Shown: positions 18,428-26,928 of the stretch, piece by piece | Numbering within the stretch: the stretch's first letter is position 1 | Layout: every line of letters starts with the position of its first letter | Origin: Desulfamplus sp. | GTDB lineage: Bacteria > Desulfobacterota > Desulfobacteria > Desulfobacterales > Desulfobacteraceae | NCBI GenBank assembly: GCA_015232555.1 | Contig: JADFZJ010000001.1 | Coordinates: 62,001-126,000, forward strand | Length of the DNA: 64,000 nt | Direction of reading: 5' to 3' | The notes under the pieces: generated by a model | What the model was told of the DNA's origin: nothing | The model's input: only the letters and a program-made list of their open reading frames with translations | The model's database searches: none | Made by a program: the position numbers and the translations under genes

Positions 18428-19942
18428 ATGGAAAAAGAAATAATGACGATAAATAATAACAAAATAAAATCAAACAATCTTTTTTGGAATCTTTTCAAAT
18501 CTATAAAACTCACTGTCGTGGTGCTTATTCTGCTTGCTGCAACATCAGTAATTGGAACGCTGATTCCCCAGAATGGGACTGAGCAGTTTTATGTTCAGAA
18601 ATACGGAGAAGTTTTTTTCAAACTGTTCAGCTCTCTTGATATTTTTGATATGTATAATGCGTGGTGGTTTGTTCTTTTGCTGATAATTCTCTCTATTAAC
18701 ATAATAGTCTGTTCAATTGATAAACTGCAAACTACATGGAAGATAATATTCCCTGACAAGGTTGCATTTAATATCGAACGATTCAGGAGACTCAAACATA
18801 AAGAGGAGTTTGAATCTCCCCTTAATATAGAGGATATTGAAGGCAAGTATCTATCATTTATAGAGAAAAATTTTGGCATAGCTGTCAAAGAGTCTATCTC
18901 TATTAAAGATGGGGGTGATAATAACGGTGTTGCTGATGTTGCCATTTTTGGTGAAAAAGGCAGATGGACACGAATTGGGGTATATGTGGTTCATTTAAGT
19001 ATCCTTTTGATGCTTATTGGTGCAGTTATCGGCGGGATATGGGGATTCAAGGCATTTGTGTCAATACCTGAAGGAGAGACTGTTGATACAGCGTTTCTCA
19101 TGGATAATAACACCCCTGTAAAATTTGGATTTAATCTTAAATGCAACTCGTTTAGTGTTAAATTCTATGATACTGGACAACCAGAAGAGTTTAAATCTAA
19201 TCTTACTGTTATTGAAGACGGTAAAGAGTCAATTACAAAAGATATAGTAGTTAATGATCCTCTTCGTTATAAGGGTTTGAGTTTCTATCAATCCAGCTAT
19301 GGAATAGATTCCGCAAAGAATGTGCTATTTAAAATTACAAGCAAAGAGAGCGGTATGACCTATTCCCAAAAGATGGAATTTGGTCAAACTATTGATATTC
19401 CTGAATCTGGCGGGAGGTTTACACTAATCGAATTTGTTCATGGATATAATTTCAGGGGGCACAATCTTGGCGAAGGTTTTATAGGTAAATTCTCAGAAAA
19501 CAAGAGTGCGGATAACAAATTACCAAAAGATAACGCTTTGTTGAACAATGAGAGCTTAGAGAGAGACAAAACAGATAAAGAGAAACCCATTCAAGATAAA
19601 GAGAATAGTGAAGTTGAAATTTATATTCCTATAAAATTCCCAACTTTTGACAAGATGAGAGGAGGTGCATTTGCCTTTGAAATCCAGGATTATGATAAAA
19701 AATATTACACAGGACTTCAAATAACCAAAGACCCTGGAGTGTGGTATGTCTATATTGGATTTATTTTTATGATTATTGGATGCTGGATCACATTTTTCAT
19801 GTCCCACCAAAGTATTTGTGTAGAAATAAGAAAAAAGGCTGAAAGAGGGTGCAATATTGTGGTATCTGGAACAGCCAACAAAAACAGCCAGGGTATGAAA
19901 CTGAAAGTTGCAAAGATAGCAGCAAAGATGCAGCAAATATAA
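18428..19942 (+). CDS. resB: Cytochrome c biogenesis protein ResB (Ccs1)
   Basis: System II cytochrome c maturation subunit, which works with CcsA to pass haem to apocytochromes outside the membrane. The N-terminal part has the ResB signature: FKSIKLTVVVLILLAATSVIGTLIPQ (membrane helix then GTLIPQ), then a second helix WWFVLLLIILSINIIVCSID, a third (VVHLSILLMLIGAVIGGIWG), a large periplasmic domain with NDPLRYKGLSFYQSSYG, and a C-terminal helix VWYVYIGFIFMIIGCWITFFMS. Start is uncertain: ATG 18428 or ATG 18443 (with GGAAA upstream); an earlier GTG overlaps the kinase gene and is unlikely. The periplasmic domain carries a Lys/Glu/Asn-rich insertion (~380-410). ccsA follows after 61 bases. Confidence 0.92.
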   Translation: MEKEIMTINNNKIKSNNLFWNLFKSIKLTVVVLILLAATSVIGTLIPQNGTEQFYVQKYGEVFFKLFSSLDIFDMYNAWWFVLLLIILSINIIVCSIDKLQTTWKIIFPDKVAFNIERFRRLKHKEEFESPLNIEDIEGKYLSFIEKNFGIAVKESISIKDGGDNNGVADVAIFGEKGRWTRIGVYVVHLSILLMLIGAVIGGIWGFKAFVSIPEGETVDTAFLMDNNTPVKFGFNLKCNSFSVKFYDTGQPEEFKSNLTVIEDGKESITKDIVVNDPLRYKGLSFYQSSYGIDSAKNVLFKITSKESGMTYSQKMEFGQTIDIPESGGRFTLIEFVHGYNFRGHNLGEGFIGKFSENKSADNKLPKDNALLNNESLERDKTDKEKPIQDKENSEVEIYIPIKFPTFDKMRGGAFAFEIQDYDKKYYTGLQITKDPGVWYVYIGFIFMIIGCWITFFMSHQSICVEIRKKAERGCNIVVSGTANKNSQGMKLKVAKIAAKMQQI

Positions 19943-20003
19943 ACCAATAGATAATAATGATATAAACAGCTTAAAAAACTATAAACGAGGAAATATTGAT
20001 ATT

Positions 20004-20876
20004 ATGAATCATTCTATAATATTGTCTATTACAACATTTGTTTATGCCTTTGCCTCTGTTCTTTATATAGGGTCGTGGACTTTTAAGAAAGAGGTGATGG
20101 CAAAAACAGGTTTTTTTATTTTGGTTACGGGTTTTATAGGAAATACAATAGGAATAATCCTCAGATGGATTGAATCCTATAAAATAGGTTATGGTCATGC
20201 ACCGTTTTCAAATATGTATGAATCTCTTGTATTCTTCTCATGGACAGTTGCTGCACTTTACATTTTTGTTGAGATAAAATATAGAGAACGTATAATTGGG
20301 GTATTTGCAACTCCTCTTGTTTTTTTGGCAATTGCTTATGCGTCACTCTCTCCATCTATTTCGGACAAAATAACTCCTCTTATTCCAGCACTTAAAAGCA
20401 ACTGGCTTATTGCACATGTAATTACCTGCTTTTTGGGCTATGCTGGATTTGCAGTGGCTTTTGGTTTTAGTATTATGTACCTAATAAAACCAATTGAATT
20501 AAATACAGAGTCTCGAACATTAGAGAATAAAGGGGGAAAAAATCAGATAAATTCTCTGTTTGCCAAACTTCCGCCATTGGATGTTATGGACGAACTTACT
20601 CATCAGATGGTGATGTTTGGCTTTCTTTTTCTCACCATTGGAATTATCACAGGGGCTGTCTGGGCAAACTCAGCATGGGGAACATACTGGTCATGGGATC
20701 CTAAAGAGACTTGGTCGCTTATTACATGGTTTATTTATGCTATTTTGCTTCATCTTCGCATGATGAGAGGATGGCATGGAAAAAGGATTGCATGGGTTTC
20801 GATTGTTGGATTTATGGCTGTACTCTTCACCTACTTTGGTGTTAATCTACTTCCTGGTCTTCATAGTTATGCCTGA
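20004..20876 (+). CDS. ccsA: Cytochrome c biogenesis protein CcsA (ResC)
   Basis: A 290-residue haem-handling membrane protein and the partner of ResB in system II maturation. It has about eight hydrophobic helices. The tryptophan-rich haem-binding WWD-type motif is clear at ANSAWGTYWSWDPKETWSL (~residues 220-238), and histidines flank it (HAPFSNMYES early; HQMVMFGF before and HLRMMRGWHG after the motif). The final helix reads VSIVGFMAVLFTYFGVNLL. The operon position directly upstream of the Qrc multihaem cytochrome genes fits a role in supplying haem to QrcA and other c-type cytochromes. Confidence 0.93.
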   Translation: MNHSIILSITTFVYAFASVLYIGSWTFKKEVMAKTGFFILVTGFIGNTIGIILRWIESYKIGYGHAPFSNMYESLVFFSWTVAALYIFVEIKYRERIIGVFATPLVFLAIAYASLSPSISDKITPLIPALKSNWLIAHVITCFLGYAGFAVAFGFSIMYLIKPIELNTESRTLENKGGKNQINSLFAKLPPLDVMDELTHQMVMFGFLFLTIGIITGAVWANSAWGTYWSWDPKETWSLITWFIYAILLHLRMMRGWHGKRIAWVSIVGFMAVLFTYFGVNLLPGLHSYA

Positions 20877-20912
20877 GCATTAATTTTTATTGTTAGGTTC
20901 TGTTAGATTCTC

Positions 20913-20967
20913 TCTTGACAAGGGTAGCTGATTTTATCTTGACAAGGGTAATGGATATTAATATAGA
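20913..20967 (+). promoter_or_regulatory. Sigma70-like promoter with 14-bp direct repeat ahead of the qrc operon
   Basis: TCTTGACAAGGGTA occurs twice (20913-20926 and 20937-20950), 24 bases apart. The second copy gives a -35 TTGACA (20939-20944), then a 17-base spacer and TATAGA (20962-20967), an excellent sigma70 match. The predicted start is near 20974, leaving a 5' leader of about 170 bases before qrcA. The repeated -35 block may mark a second promoter or a regulator site. Motif inspection only. Confidence 0.55.
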
Positions 20968-21147
20968 TTACCTATTTTTCTCAATGACGCCATATAGTTA
21001 ATAAAGCCTCTGCAATACGAAATATTAATTTTTTTCAATAGTCTTAATAATCAGTCTGAATATATTCAAGGCTGATAAAAGGTATAATAATTTAGTAGTG
21101 TTATCAACTTAGTAGTTTTATCAACAACTTTAATTGATGGGGTTTTC

Positions 21148-21822
21148 ATGAGTGAATTAGAAAAGAAAACTGAAAGCGGTTCAGTGGATGCTGCAAAAGA
21201 TGGTGCTTCCAGTGAACAGAAGGCAGAAGGGGATTCCGGTGTTGGAATGGGCATCCTTTTTTTCATAGCAGCATTTGCTGTCTGCTTTCTGTCTGGATGG
21301 TTACTGTTTCCAAGTCTGCTCTACTCCAAAAAGGAGCAGCCTTTTAACTTTAACCACGCCCTGCATGTTGCAGAGACAGGAGGATGTGAATCATGCCACT
21401 CTTTCAGAGAAGACGGCACCTTTGCAGGTGTTCCCAAAAACAGCTCTTGTATTGAGTGTCACGAAAGCCAGCTTGGAGAGACAGAGGATGAGGCAATCTT
21501 TATGACTGAATATGTCGAGAAAGGTAAAGAGGTGCCTTGGCTCATATATTCAAAACAGCCTGACTGTGTATTCTTCTCTCATGCTGCACATGTAACTGGT
21601 GCCAAGATGGATTGTGTAACCTGCCATGGTAATATTGGTGAATCTACAACCATGAAGCCATATCAGGAAAACAGAATTACAGGTTACAGCCGCGATATCT
21701 GGGGAGAAAATATCTGGGGAGTAAAAAAGAACCCATGGGATCGTATGAAGATGGATGACTGTGCTAAATGTCATCAAGAGGAAACAGGAAGCAAGGGAGC
21801 ATGTTTTCAGTGTCATAAATAG
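21148..21822 (+). CDS. qrcA: Multihaem cytochrome c subunit of quinone reductase complex (QrcA)
   Basis: First gene of the Qrc operon. Qrc in sulfate reducers passes electrons from periplasmic hydrogenase or formate dehydrogenase, through cytochrome c3, to menaquinone. The 224 residues comprise a charged cytoplasmic tail (~1-30), one membrane anchor (~33-55, GMGILFFIAAFAVCFLSGWL), and a periplasmic domain with five CxxCH haem sites: CESCH, CIECH, CVTCH, CAKCH and CFQCH, the last at the C-terminus. Qrc of Desulfovibrio is reported as hexahaem. A sixth, atypical site cannot be excluded (CVFFSHAAH near residue 143 contains one Cys and two His). The gene order and the downstream partners make the assignment firm. 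Confidence 0.92.
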   Translation: MSELEKKTESGSVDAAKDGASSEQKAEGDSGVGMGILFFIAAFAVCFLSGWLLFPSLLYSKKEQPFNFNHALHVAETGGCESCHSFREDGTFAGVPKNSSCIECHESQLGETEDEAIFMTEYVEKGKEVPWLIYSKQPDCVFFSHAAHVTGAKMDCVTCHGNIGESTTMKPYQENRITGYSRDIWGENIWGVKKNPWDRMKMDDCAKCHQEETGSKGACFQCHK

Positions 21823-21904
21823 ACGCTTTTATGTTTTATTGATGTCATAAGGAGACTATCACCTTGTATTGGAATTGTTTAAATTTTATTGAGGTAAATA
21901 ACCT

Positions 21905-24265
21905 ATGAAAATAGACAGAAGAAGCTTCCTGGGACTTGGACTTGGAGCAGCAGCAGGCGTTACGCTCTCTCCTATGCCCTGGAAACTGACCGATGACTCT
22001 TCCATCTGGAGCCAGAACTGGCCATGGACACCTGTTCCTATTGATGGAGAAGTAACATTTGACGATACCGTATGCACACTTTGTCCTGGAAATTGCGGTA
22101 TCAGTGTTAAAAAAGTTAATGGCAGGGCAATAAAAATTGAAGGTAAAAAAGGTTATCCTGTTAATGATGGTGGAATCTGCCTTCATGGTATTTCAGGGCT
22201 GCAATATTTGTATGATCCCTCAAGGGTTCGTTTTCCAATGGTGAAAAATGGAGATACATGGAAACAGGTATCATGGGATGAAGCAGCCTCTCTTGTTGCA
22301 GGCAAAATAAAAGAACTGAAAGATAAAGGTATGGCTGACTCCGTTGCCTGTGTGGCTGGCAGCGATAAAGGTTCAATTGCAGGACTTTACAAAAGATTTA
22401 TAACTTCTGTAGGCTCACAAAATTTTTACACTGTTGATACTATGGAGAAGACATGGGAGATGCTGATTGAAAGAGTACATGGACTTAATGCTTCAGCAGC
22501 ATTTGATCTTGCCAAGTCTGACTATATAATCAGCTTTGGAACTGGTTTTATTGAAGGTTGGGGTTCTCCAGTAAACAATTTTCTTGCAAACAGCTCAAGA
22601 AAGGAGCGTCATGCAAAACTTGTTCAGGTGGAATACAGGCTCTCCAACACAGCAGCAAGTGCTGATATTTGGCTGCCTGCAAAACCGGGAACAGAAGCTT
22701 CTCTTGCTCTTGGTATATGCAGTGCCATGATCTCTGCCAATCTTTATAATGCAGCATTTGCACAAAGTGCTGGAAAAGATTTTGAAGCGTTTGCAAAGTT
22801 TGTTAATGAAAAATACGACCCTGAACTTGTCTCTCGCACTACAGGAGTTGATGCAGCCAAAATAAAAGCAGTGGCTGCTGAATTTGCCAAAGCAAAATCA
22901 CCATTGGCAATTGCAGGAAGAGGAAAAGGTGAAAGTGCTGGAAGTTTGATGGAGTTTGCCGCTGTCCATGCCCTTAACTGCCTTACAGGCAATATCAATA
23001 AAGAAGGGGGATTCTGGACAATCGAACAGCAGGATAGCTTGACATGGCCATCTGTTGTTATGGATGATTCTGCAACAAAGAGTTATGCAAAGCCTCCAGT
23101 TGGTGCGGTCACTTCTGTAATAGATTCTGGAGCTTCAGGTGCTGGAATCTTCAGTGCTGTGGTCTCAGCCGTTTCAGGTGGAGCAACAGATTCTGGTCAG
23201 AAAGTTTTATCTTCAGTATCAAAACTCTTTGAAGTTATTAACGCATCAGAGAAAAGCCCTGTAGAACTTCTGATGGTCTATAATTCAAACCCATGCTTTA
23301 CCCTTCGCAATGCAAAAGTTGTTAAAGATGCGGTAAACAAAATTCCTTTTGTTGTCAGCTTCTCCCCTTATATGGATGACACTGCTCAGTTAGCAGATGT
23401 GATTCTTCCAACGCATACTTCACTTGAAATGACGCAAGATGTTTATAGTGGTGCATGTATTGCACAGAATGTTATAGCCCTGTCAAAATCTGTTGCTGTG
23501 CCAGTTTATGATACAAAACATCCTGGAGATGCAATAATCTCCCTTGCCAAAGCGACAGAAGGCTCAGTTGCATCAAATTTTACGTGGAAAACATATAGTG
23601 AGTGTCTTGAGAGTATTATGGGAGACAATTTTGCAACTCTTTCAGAAGAGGGGTATATAGCCTCAGAGCTTGCTCCTCCTGTTACCCCTTTATCGGTTGA
23701 TTTTTCTCTTTTTGCAGCTTTCAAAGATTCAATATCTTTAGAGGGAGATGCTAAATCCTATCCATTGACCCTTGTGCCAATTGATACTATAAGACTCGCA
23801 TCTTCAACATTAGCATCACCACCTTTTGCTGTTAAAACAGTTGAAGATACTGTGCTTTTTGAAAAAGATACTCTTGTTGAAATCAATCCTGAAACAGCAG
23901 ATAAGGTAGGGGTTGATGATGGAGATTATGCTGTTATAACTACATCCGTTGGCGAGGCAAAGGTGAGAATTCATCTTTTTGACGGTATAATGCCAGGCAT
24001 AATTGCTATACCAGAAGGTCTTGGGCATTCAACTGGTGCAAAAGGAGAAATTATCACAAAAGACGGTTCGCCTATGGCTGGTATAACTGGGGCAACAAGT
24101 ATAATAACTCAAACTGGTGGAGTAAGTAAAAATAGAGGACAGCTTGAAAACCTTTATATCGGCGGTAAAGGCGTAAATGTAAATGAGCTGATAGGACCGG
24201 TAATGGATCCTGCATCAGGATTAGATGCTGCATGGGGAATCAGAGCAAGAATTTCAAGAGCTTAA
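21905..24265 (+). CDS. qrcB: Molybdopterin-oxidoreductase-family subunit QrcB
   Basis: A 786-residue large subunit of the complex. The N-terminal twin-arginine signal (RRSFLG, residues 5-10) sends the folded protein to the periplasm. An N-terminal [4Fe-4S] motif follows: Cys57, Cys60, Cys64, Cys92 (CTLCPGNC then GGICLHG). The body follows the DMSO-reductase family outline, with the C-terminal dinucleotide-binding domain (LVEINPETADKVGVDDGDYA). QrcB proteins are known to belong to this family yet lack molybdenum and to serve structural or electron-transfer roles. I see no obvious Cys or Sec metal ligand, consistent with that, but this needs alignment. It sits between qrcA and qrcC in the canonical order. 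Confidence 0.93.
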   Translation: MKIDRRSFLGLGLGAAAGVTLSPMPWKLTDDSSIWSQNWPWTPVPIDGEVTFDDTVCTLCPGNCGISVKKVNGRAIKIEGKKGYPVNDGGICLHGISGLQYLYDPSRVRFPMVKNGDTWKQVSWDEAASLVAGKIKELKDKGMADSVACVAGSDKGSIAGLYKRFITSVGSQNFYTVDTMEKTWEMLIERVHGLNASAAFDLAKSDYIISFGTGFIEGWGSPVNNFLANSSRKERHAKLVQVEYRLSNTAASADIWLPAKPGTEASLALGICSAMISANLYNAAFAQSAGKDFEAFAKFVNEKYDPELVSRTTGVDAAKIKAVAAEFAKAKSPLAIAGRGKGESAGSLMEFAAVHALNCLTGNINKEGGFWTIEQQDSLTWPSVVMDDSATKSYAKPPVGAVTSVIDSGASGAGIFSAVVSAVSGGATDSGQKVLSSVSKLFEVINASEKSPVELLMVYNSNPCFTLRNAKVVKDAVNKIPFVVSFSPYMDDTAQLADVILPTHTSLEMTQDVYSGACIAQNVIALSKSVAVPVYDTKHPGDAIISLAKATEGSVASNFTWKTYSECLESIMGDNFATLSEEGYIASELAPPVTPLSVDFSLFAAFKDSISLEGDAKSYPLTLVPIDTIRLASSTLASPPFAVKTVEDTVLFEKDTLVEINPETADKVGVDDGDYAVITTSVGEAKVRIHLFDGIMPGIIAIPEGLGHSTGAKGEIITKDGSPMAGITGATSIITQTGGVSKNRGQLENLYIGGKGVNVNELIGPVMDPASGLDAAWGIRARISRA

Positions 24266-24338
24266 GAATATTCTCGTTACCCGGATCATGAAGATTATTA
24301 CCTTCATGGTAAAAACATAATTTGTTAAAGAGGTTCCG

Positions 24339-25184
24339 ATGACACAAGATAACCACGGAAAAAAATATAAATTCGGAATGGTGATTGATTTGGACAAATG
24401 CACAGGATGCGGTTCCTGCATGGTAGCGTGCATGTCTGAAAATAACGTTCCGTTTAAAGAAGATGAGACCAACAAAAAAGACAGTATCACATGGATGAGA
24501 GTGTTTAAGCTCACCAACGGCAAACCTTTTCCTGAAACTGATATCTGTTACATGCCAAGACCATGTATGCACTGCGGAGGGAAAGGAGATCATGGACACT
24601 CTCCATGCGTATCTGTCTGCCCCGCAACTGCTACTGATTATGGACATGATACAGGTATTGTGAGTCAGATTTATACCCGCTGCTTTGGATGCCGTTACTG
24701 CATGGGAGCGTGTCCATATCATGCACGATATTTTAACTGGTGGGATCCCAAATGGCCTGATGGAATGGAAGAGTATCTAAGTCCAAATGTCTCTCCAAGA
24801 ATGCGAGGTGTTGTTGAAAAGTGCAGCTTCTGCTACCACAGATATCAGGCTGCAAGAGATAAAGCCTATCATGAAGAGAGAAGGGACGAGATTGAAGAGT
24901 CTGAATATCAGACTGCATGTACTCAGGCATGTCCTGCTGGTGCAATAACTTTTGGTGATCTGAACAACCCTGACCATGAGGTGTGTAAATTTGTGAATCC
25001 AGACCCGCATCAATGTGGAAAACCAAGAAATCCCAAGGCTTTCCGTCTTCTGGAGAGACTTCAGACAAATCCAAAGGTTTACTATATCTCCGAGCGTGAA
25101 TGGGTCAGAAAAGCTGGCGATAACTACCGCGATGGAGAGTGGGGCAAAGAGATTCACTCCAGTGATGGCAATAGTCATAAATAA
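24339..25184 (+). CDS. qrcC: Four-cluster Fe-S subunit QrcC
   Basis: A 281-residue ferredoxin-like subunit that carries electrons between the haem/QrcB side and the membrane subunit. Cys-rich motifs account for four clusters: CTGCGSCMVAC (Cys21-31), CMHCGG with PCVSVCP (~85-103), CFGCRYCMGACP (~117-128), and CSFCYHR with CTQACP (~164-197). This is the DmsB/NrfC/PsrB pattern. No signal peptide is visible; co-export with the Tat substrate QrcB is the usual explanation. It lies 73 bases after qrcB and 75 bases before qrcD. Confidence 0.94.
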   Translation: MTQDNHGKKYKFGMVIDLDKCTGCGSCMVACMSENNVPFKEDETNKKDSITWMRVFKLTNGKPFPETDICYMPRPCMHCGGKGDHGHSPCVSVCPATATDYGHDTGIVSQIYTRCFGCRYCMGACPYHARYFNWWDPKWPDGMEEYLSPNVSPRMRGVVEKCSFCYHRYQAARDKAYHEERRDEIEESEYQTACTQACPAGAITFGDLNNPDHEVCKFVNPDPHQCGKPRNPKAFRLLERLQTNPKVYYISEREWVRKAGDNYRDGEWGKEIHSSDGNSHK

Positions 25185-25259
25185 AGAACTTTAAGTTAAA
25201 TTATGACTAATGTCAAAAGTAAATTTATAAAATAACCAAAAGCTTAGGAGTAATATAAT

Positions 25260-26498
25260 ATGGATTCTGCATTAATACCCAAAGGAGCAAAACGCTGTCC
25301 GTTCCCTGTATTTGCAACAGGCATTGCGGTAGTAGGTGCTGTACTTCTGTGGGGCGTTTATGCCATGGGTCTGTGCTGGCTCAAGGGGCTGAATCAGACC
25401 AACATGAATGATTATTATGGATTTGCCCTTTGGATATGGGCTGACCTTGCAGTCATTGCCATTGGAGGCGGTGCTTTTTTTACTGGACTTCTCAAATATG
25501 TATTTGGCATTGACGAACTTAAAAATATTATCAATCTTGCTGTTGTCATTGGTTTTATCTGCTATAGCTCAGCTCTGCTGATTCTTGCAATTGACATTGG
25601 ACAGCCGCTCAGAGGTTGGTTTATCTTCTGGCATGCTAACGTTCACTCAATGCTCACTGAAGTTGCATTCTGCCTCTCTCTATATTTCAGTGTTCTTACG
25701 ATTGAATTTGTTCCCCTTATTCTTGAAAACCGCCAGATTGATAAAGTTCCTTTTTTCCACAATTTAAGCCACAATATGCACGGTGTTATGGCTATTTTTG
25801 CTGCAACAGGTGCATTTTTGTCATGCTTCCACCAGGGTTCTCTTGGTGGTGTAGCCGGCGTTCTTTATGGACGTCCATTTGCATACAGAGAGGGTCTACT
25901 TGTATGGCCATGGACTTTCTTTCTATTCACATGGTCTGCAGCAGCTTATGGTCCATGCTTTACCTTAGTTGTTACCAAGCTGTTTGAAGGAATTACCCGC
26001 AAAAAATTGGTCAAGGATAATGTAGTAAATCTGCTTGCCAAAATTTCAGGATGGATGATAACCACCTATATCATTGCCAAGATCATTGATACCATATACT
26101 GGATGGGTGTTACTGCTCCTGATATGGGATTCTCTGTGATGGATTTTTATTCAAACAACTCATTTTACGGTATATGGATACTATTTGCAGAGATTGTACT
26201 TGGCGGTATTGTGCCTGCTGTGATTCTCACCGTAAAAAAATACAGAGAGAACAAAAAACTCCTTCTTGTTGCTATAATTCTGGGTGTTTTTGGTGTATGT
26301 CTCAACCGCTGGGTAATGGTGCTCCAAGTTATGGCTGTGCCTGTAATGAGTTTTGATACATGGGCACTCTATCTGCCAAGCTGGCAGGAAGTTGCAACCA
26401 CGATTCTTCCAGTTGCCTATGGTATTATTCTAATCTCCTTAGCTTACCGTTATCTGCCGGTATTCCCACAGGAGCAGGAACTTTACGATACCAAGTAA
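25260..26498 (+). CDS. qrcD: NrfD-like integral membrane subunit QrcD
   Basis: A 412-residue polytopic protein with about ten membrane helices (first ~17-39, last ~378-398). It is the quinone-binding membrane anchor of the complex and belongs to the NrfD/PsrC family. Family-type features include LWIWADLAVIAIGGGAFFTG in an early helix, acidic residues within helices (IDIGQPLRGWF) and a conserved-looking LSHNMHGVMAIFAATGAFLSC. The gene begins after an AGGAG site and ends 35 bases before a small membrane protein gene. Together with qrcA, qrcB and qrcC it forms a complete set. Confidence 0.94.
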   Translation: MDSALIPKGAKRCPFPVFATGIAVVGAVLLWGVYAMGLCWLKGLNQTNMNDYYGFALWIWADLAVIAIGGGAFFTGLLKYVFGIDELKNIINLAVVIGFICYSSALLILAIDIGQPLRGWFIFWHANVHSMLTEVAFCLSLYFSVLTIEFVPLILENRQIDKVPFFHNLSHNMHGVMAIFAATGAFLSCFHQGSLGGVAGVLYGRPFAYREGLLVWPWTFFLFTWSAAAYGPCFTLVVTKLFEGITRKKLVKDNVVNLLAKISGWMITTYIIAKIIDTIYWMGVTAPDMGFSVMDFYSNNSFYGIWILFAEIVLGGIVPAVILTVKKYRENKKLLLVAIILGVFGVCLNRWVMVLQVMAVPVMSFDTWALYLPSWQEVATTILPVAYGIILISLAYRYLPVFPQEQELYDTK

Positions 26499-26533
26499 AA
26501 TTTTATAAACAACAATTTAAAGGGAGAATATTT

Positions 26534-26737
26534 ATGTTTCCATTTTCTTTTGAATGGGTGTGGGATGCAGGGCATTACCTTTTTTTCGGGGGAATGTGGT
26601 ACACCATCATAATACTTAGTCTTGGTATGACTTTCTGTATTCTAAAGACTATTATAGATACAGTAAACGGCAAAGGAGTGCATCATGGTGATGCTGATAA
26701 CGGATGCCACCATAAAGGTAATTCTCATAATCATTGA
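26534..26737 (+). CDS. Small membrane protein at the end of the qrc operon
   Basis: A 67-residue protein starting at ATG 26534 after AGGGAG. The N-terminus is aromatic (MFPFSFEWVWDAGHYLFF), one membrane helix follows (~20-43, MWYTIIILSLGMTFCILKTI), and the C-terminal tail is His-rich (HHGDADNGCHHKGNSHNH). It is followed directly by the operon terminator and preceded by qrcD, so it is co-transcribed with the complex. It may be an accessory subunit or an assembly or metal-handling factor. The described Desulfovibrio complex has four subunits, so a fifth would be new or lineage-specific. Function unknown; the reading frame is well supported. Confidence 0.75.
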   Translation: MFPFSFEWVWDAGHYLFFGGMWYTIIILSLGMTFCILKTIIDTVNGKGVHHGDADNGCHHKGNSHNH

Positions 26738-26754
26738 TAGGTTTTAGAACAAAT

Positions 26755-26789
26755 AAAAATAGAGACGCATAGTTGTGTCTCTATTTTTT
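26755..26789 (+). terminator. Intrinsic terminator of the qrc operon
   Basis: AAAAATAGAGAC (26755-26766) pairs with GTCTCTATTTTTT (26777-26789) around the loop GCATAGTTGT. The stem ends in a six-T run. It lies 18 bases after the last operon gene and before tRNA-His. Confidence 0.88.
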
Positions 26790-26851
26790 GCTGCAAGAAA
26801 ATATTGCAATAAAAATTTAAACCTGATATAAGGTAAAAGATTGTTAATTGT

Positions 26852-26928
26852 GGTGGGTGTAGCTCAGTTGGCAGAGCACCAGGTTGTGGCCCTGGTGGTC
26901 GCGGGTTCAAGTCCCGTCACTCACCCCA
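26852..26928 (+). tRNA. tRNA-His (anticodon GTG)
   Basis: The cloverleaf is complete. The extra 5' G (-1, 26852) typical of tRNA-His pairs with C73. Acceptor GTGGGTG pairs with CACTCAC, with one G-T pair. D-arm is AGCTCAGTTGGCAGAGC. The anticodon stem CCAGG/CCTGG holds GTG at 26886-26888. The T-arm is GCGGGTTCAAGTCCCGT. CCA is encoded (26926-26928). The 3' half is overlapped on the other strand by the end of the giant helicase-nuclease gene (stop at 26907-26909). Confidence 0.97.

Noticed and set aside
22161-23724. Antisense open frames within qrcB and other genes
   Set aside because: They are short, lack ribosome binding sites and lie opposite strongly conserved coding sequence; they are by-products of codon composition.
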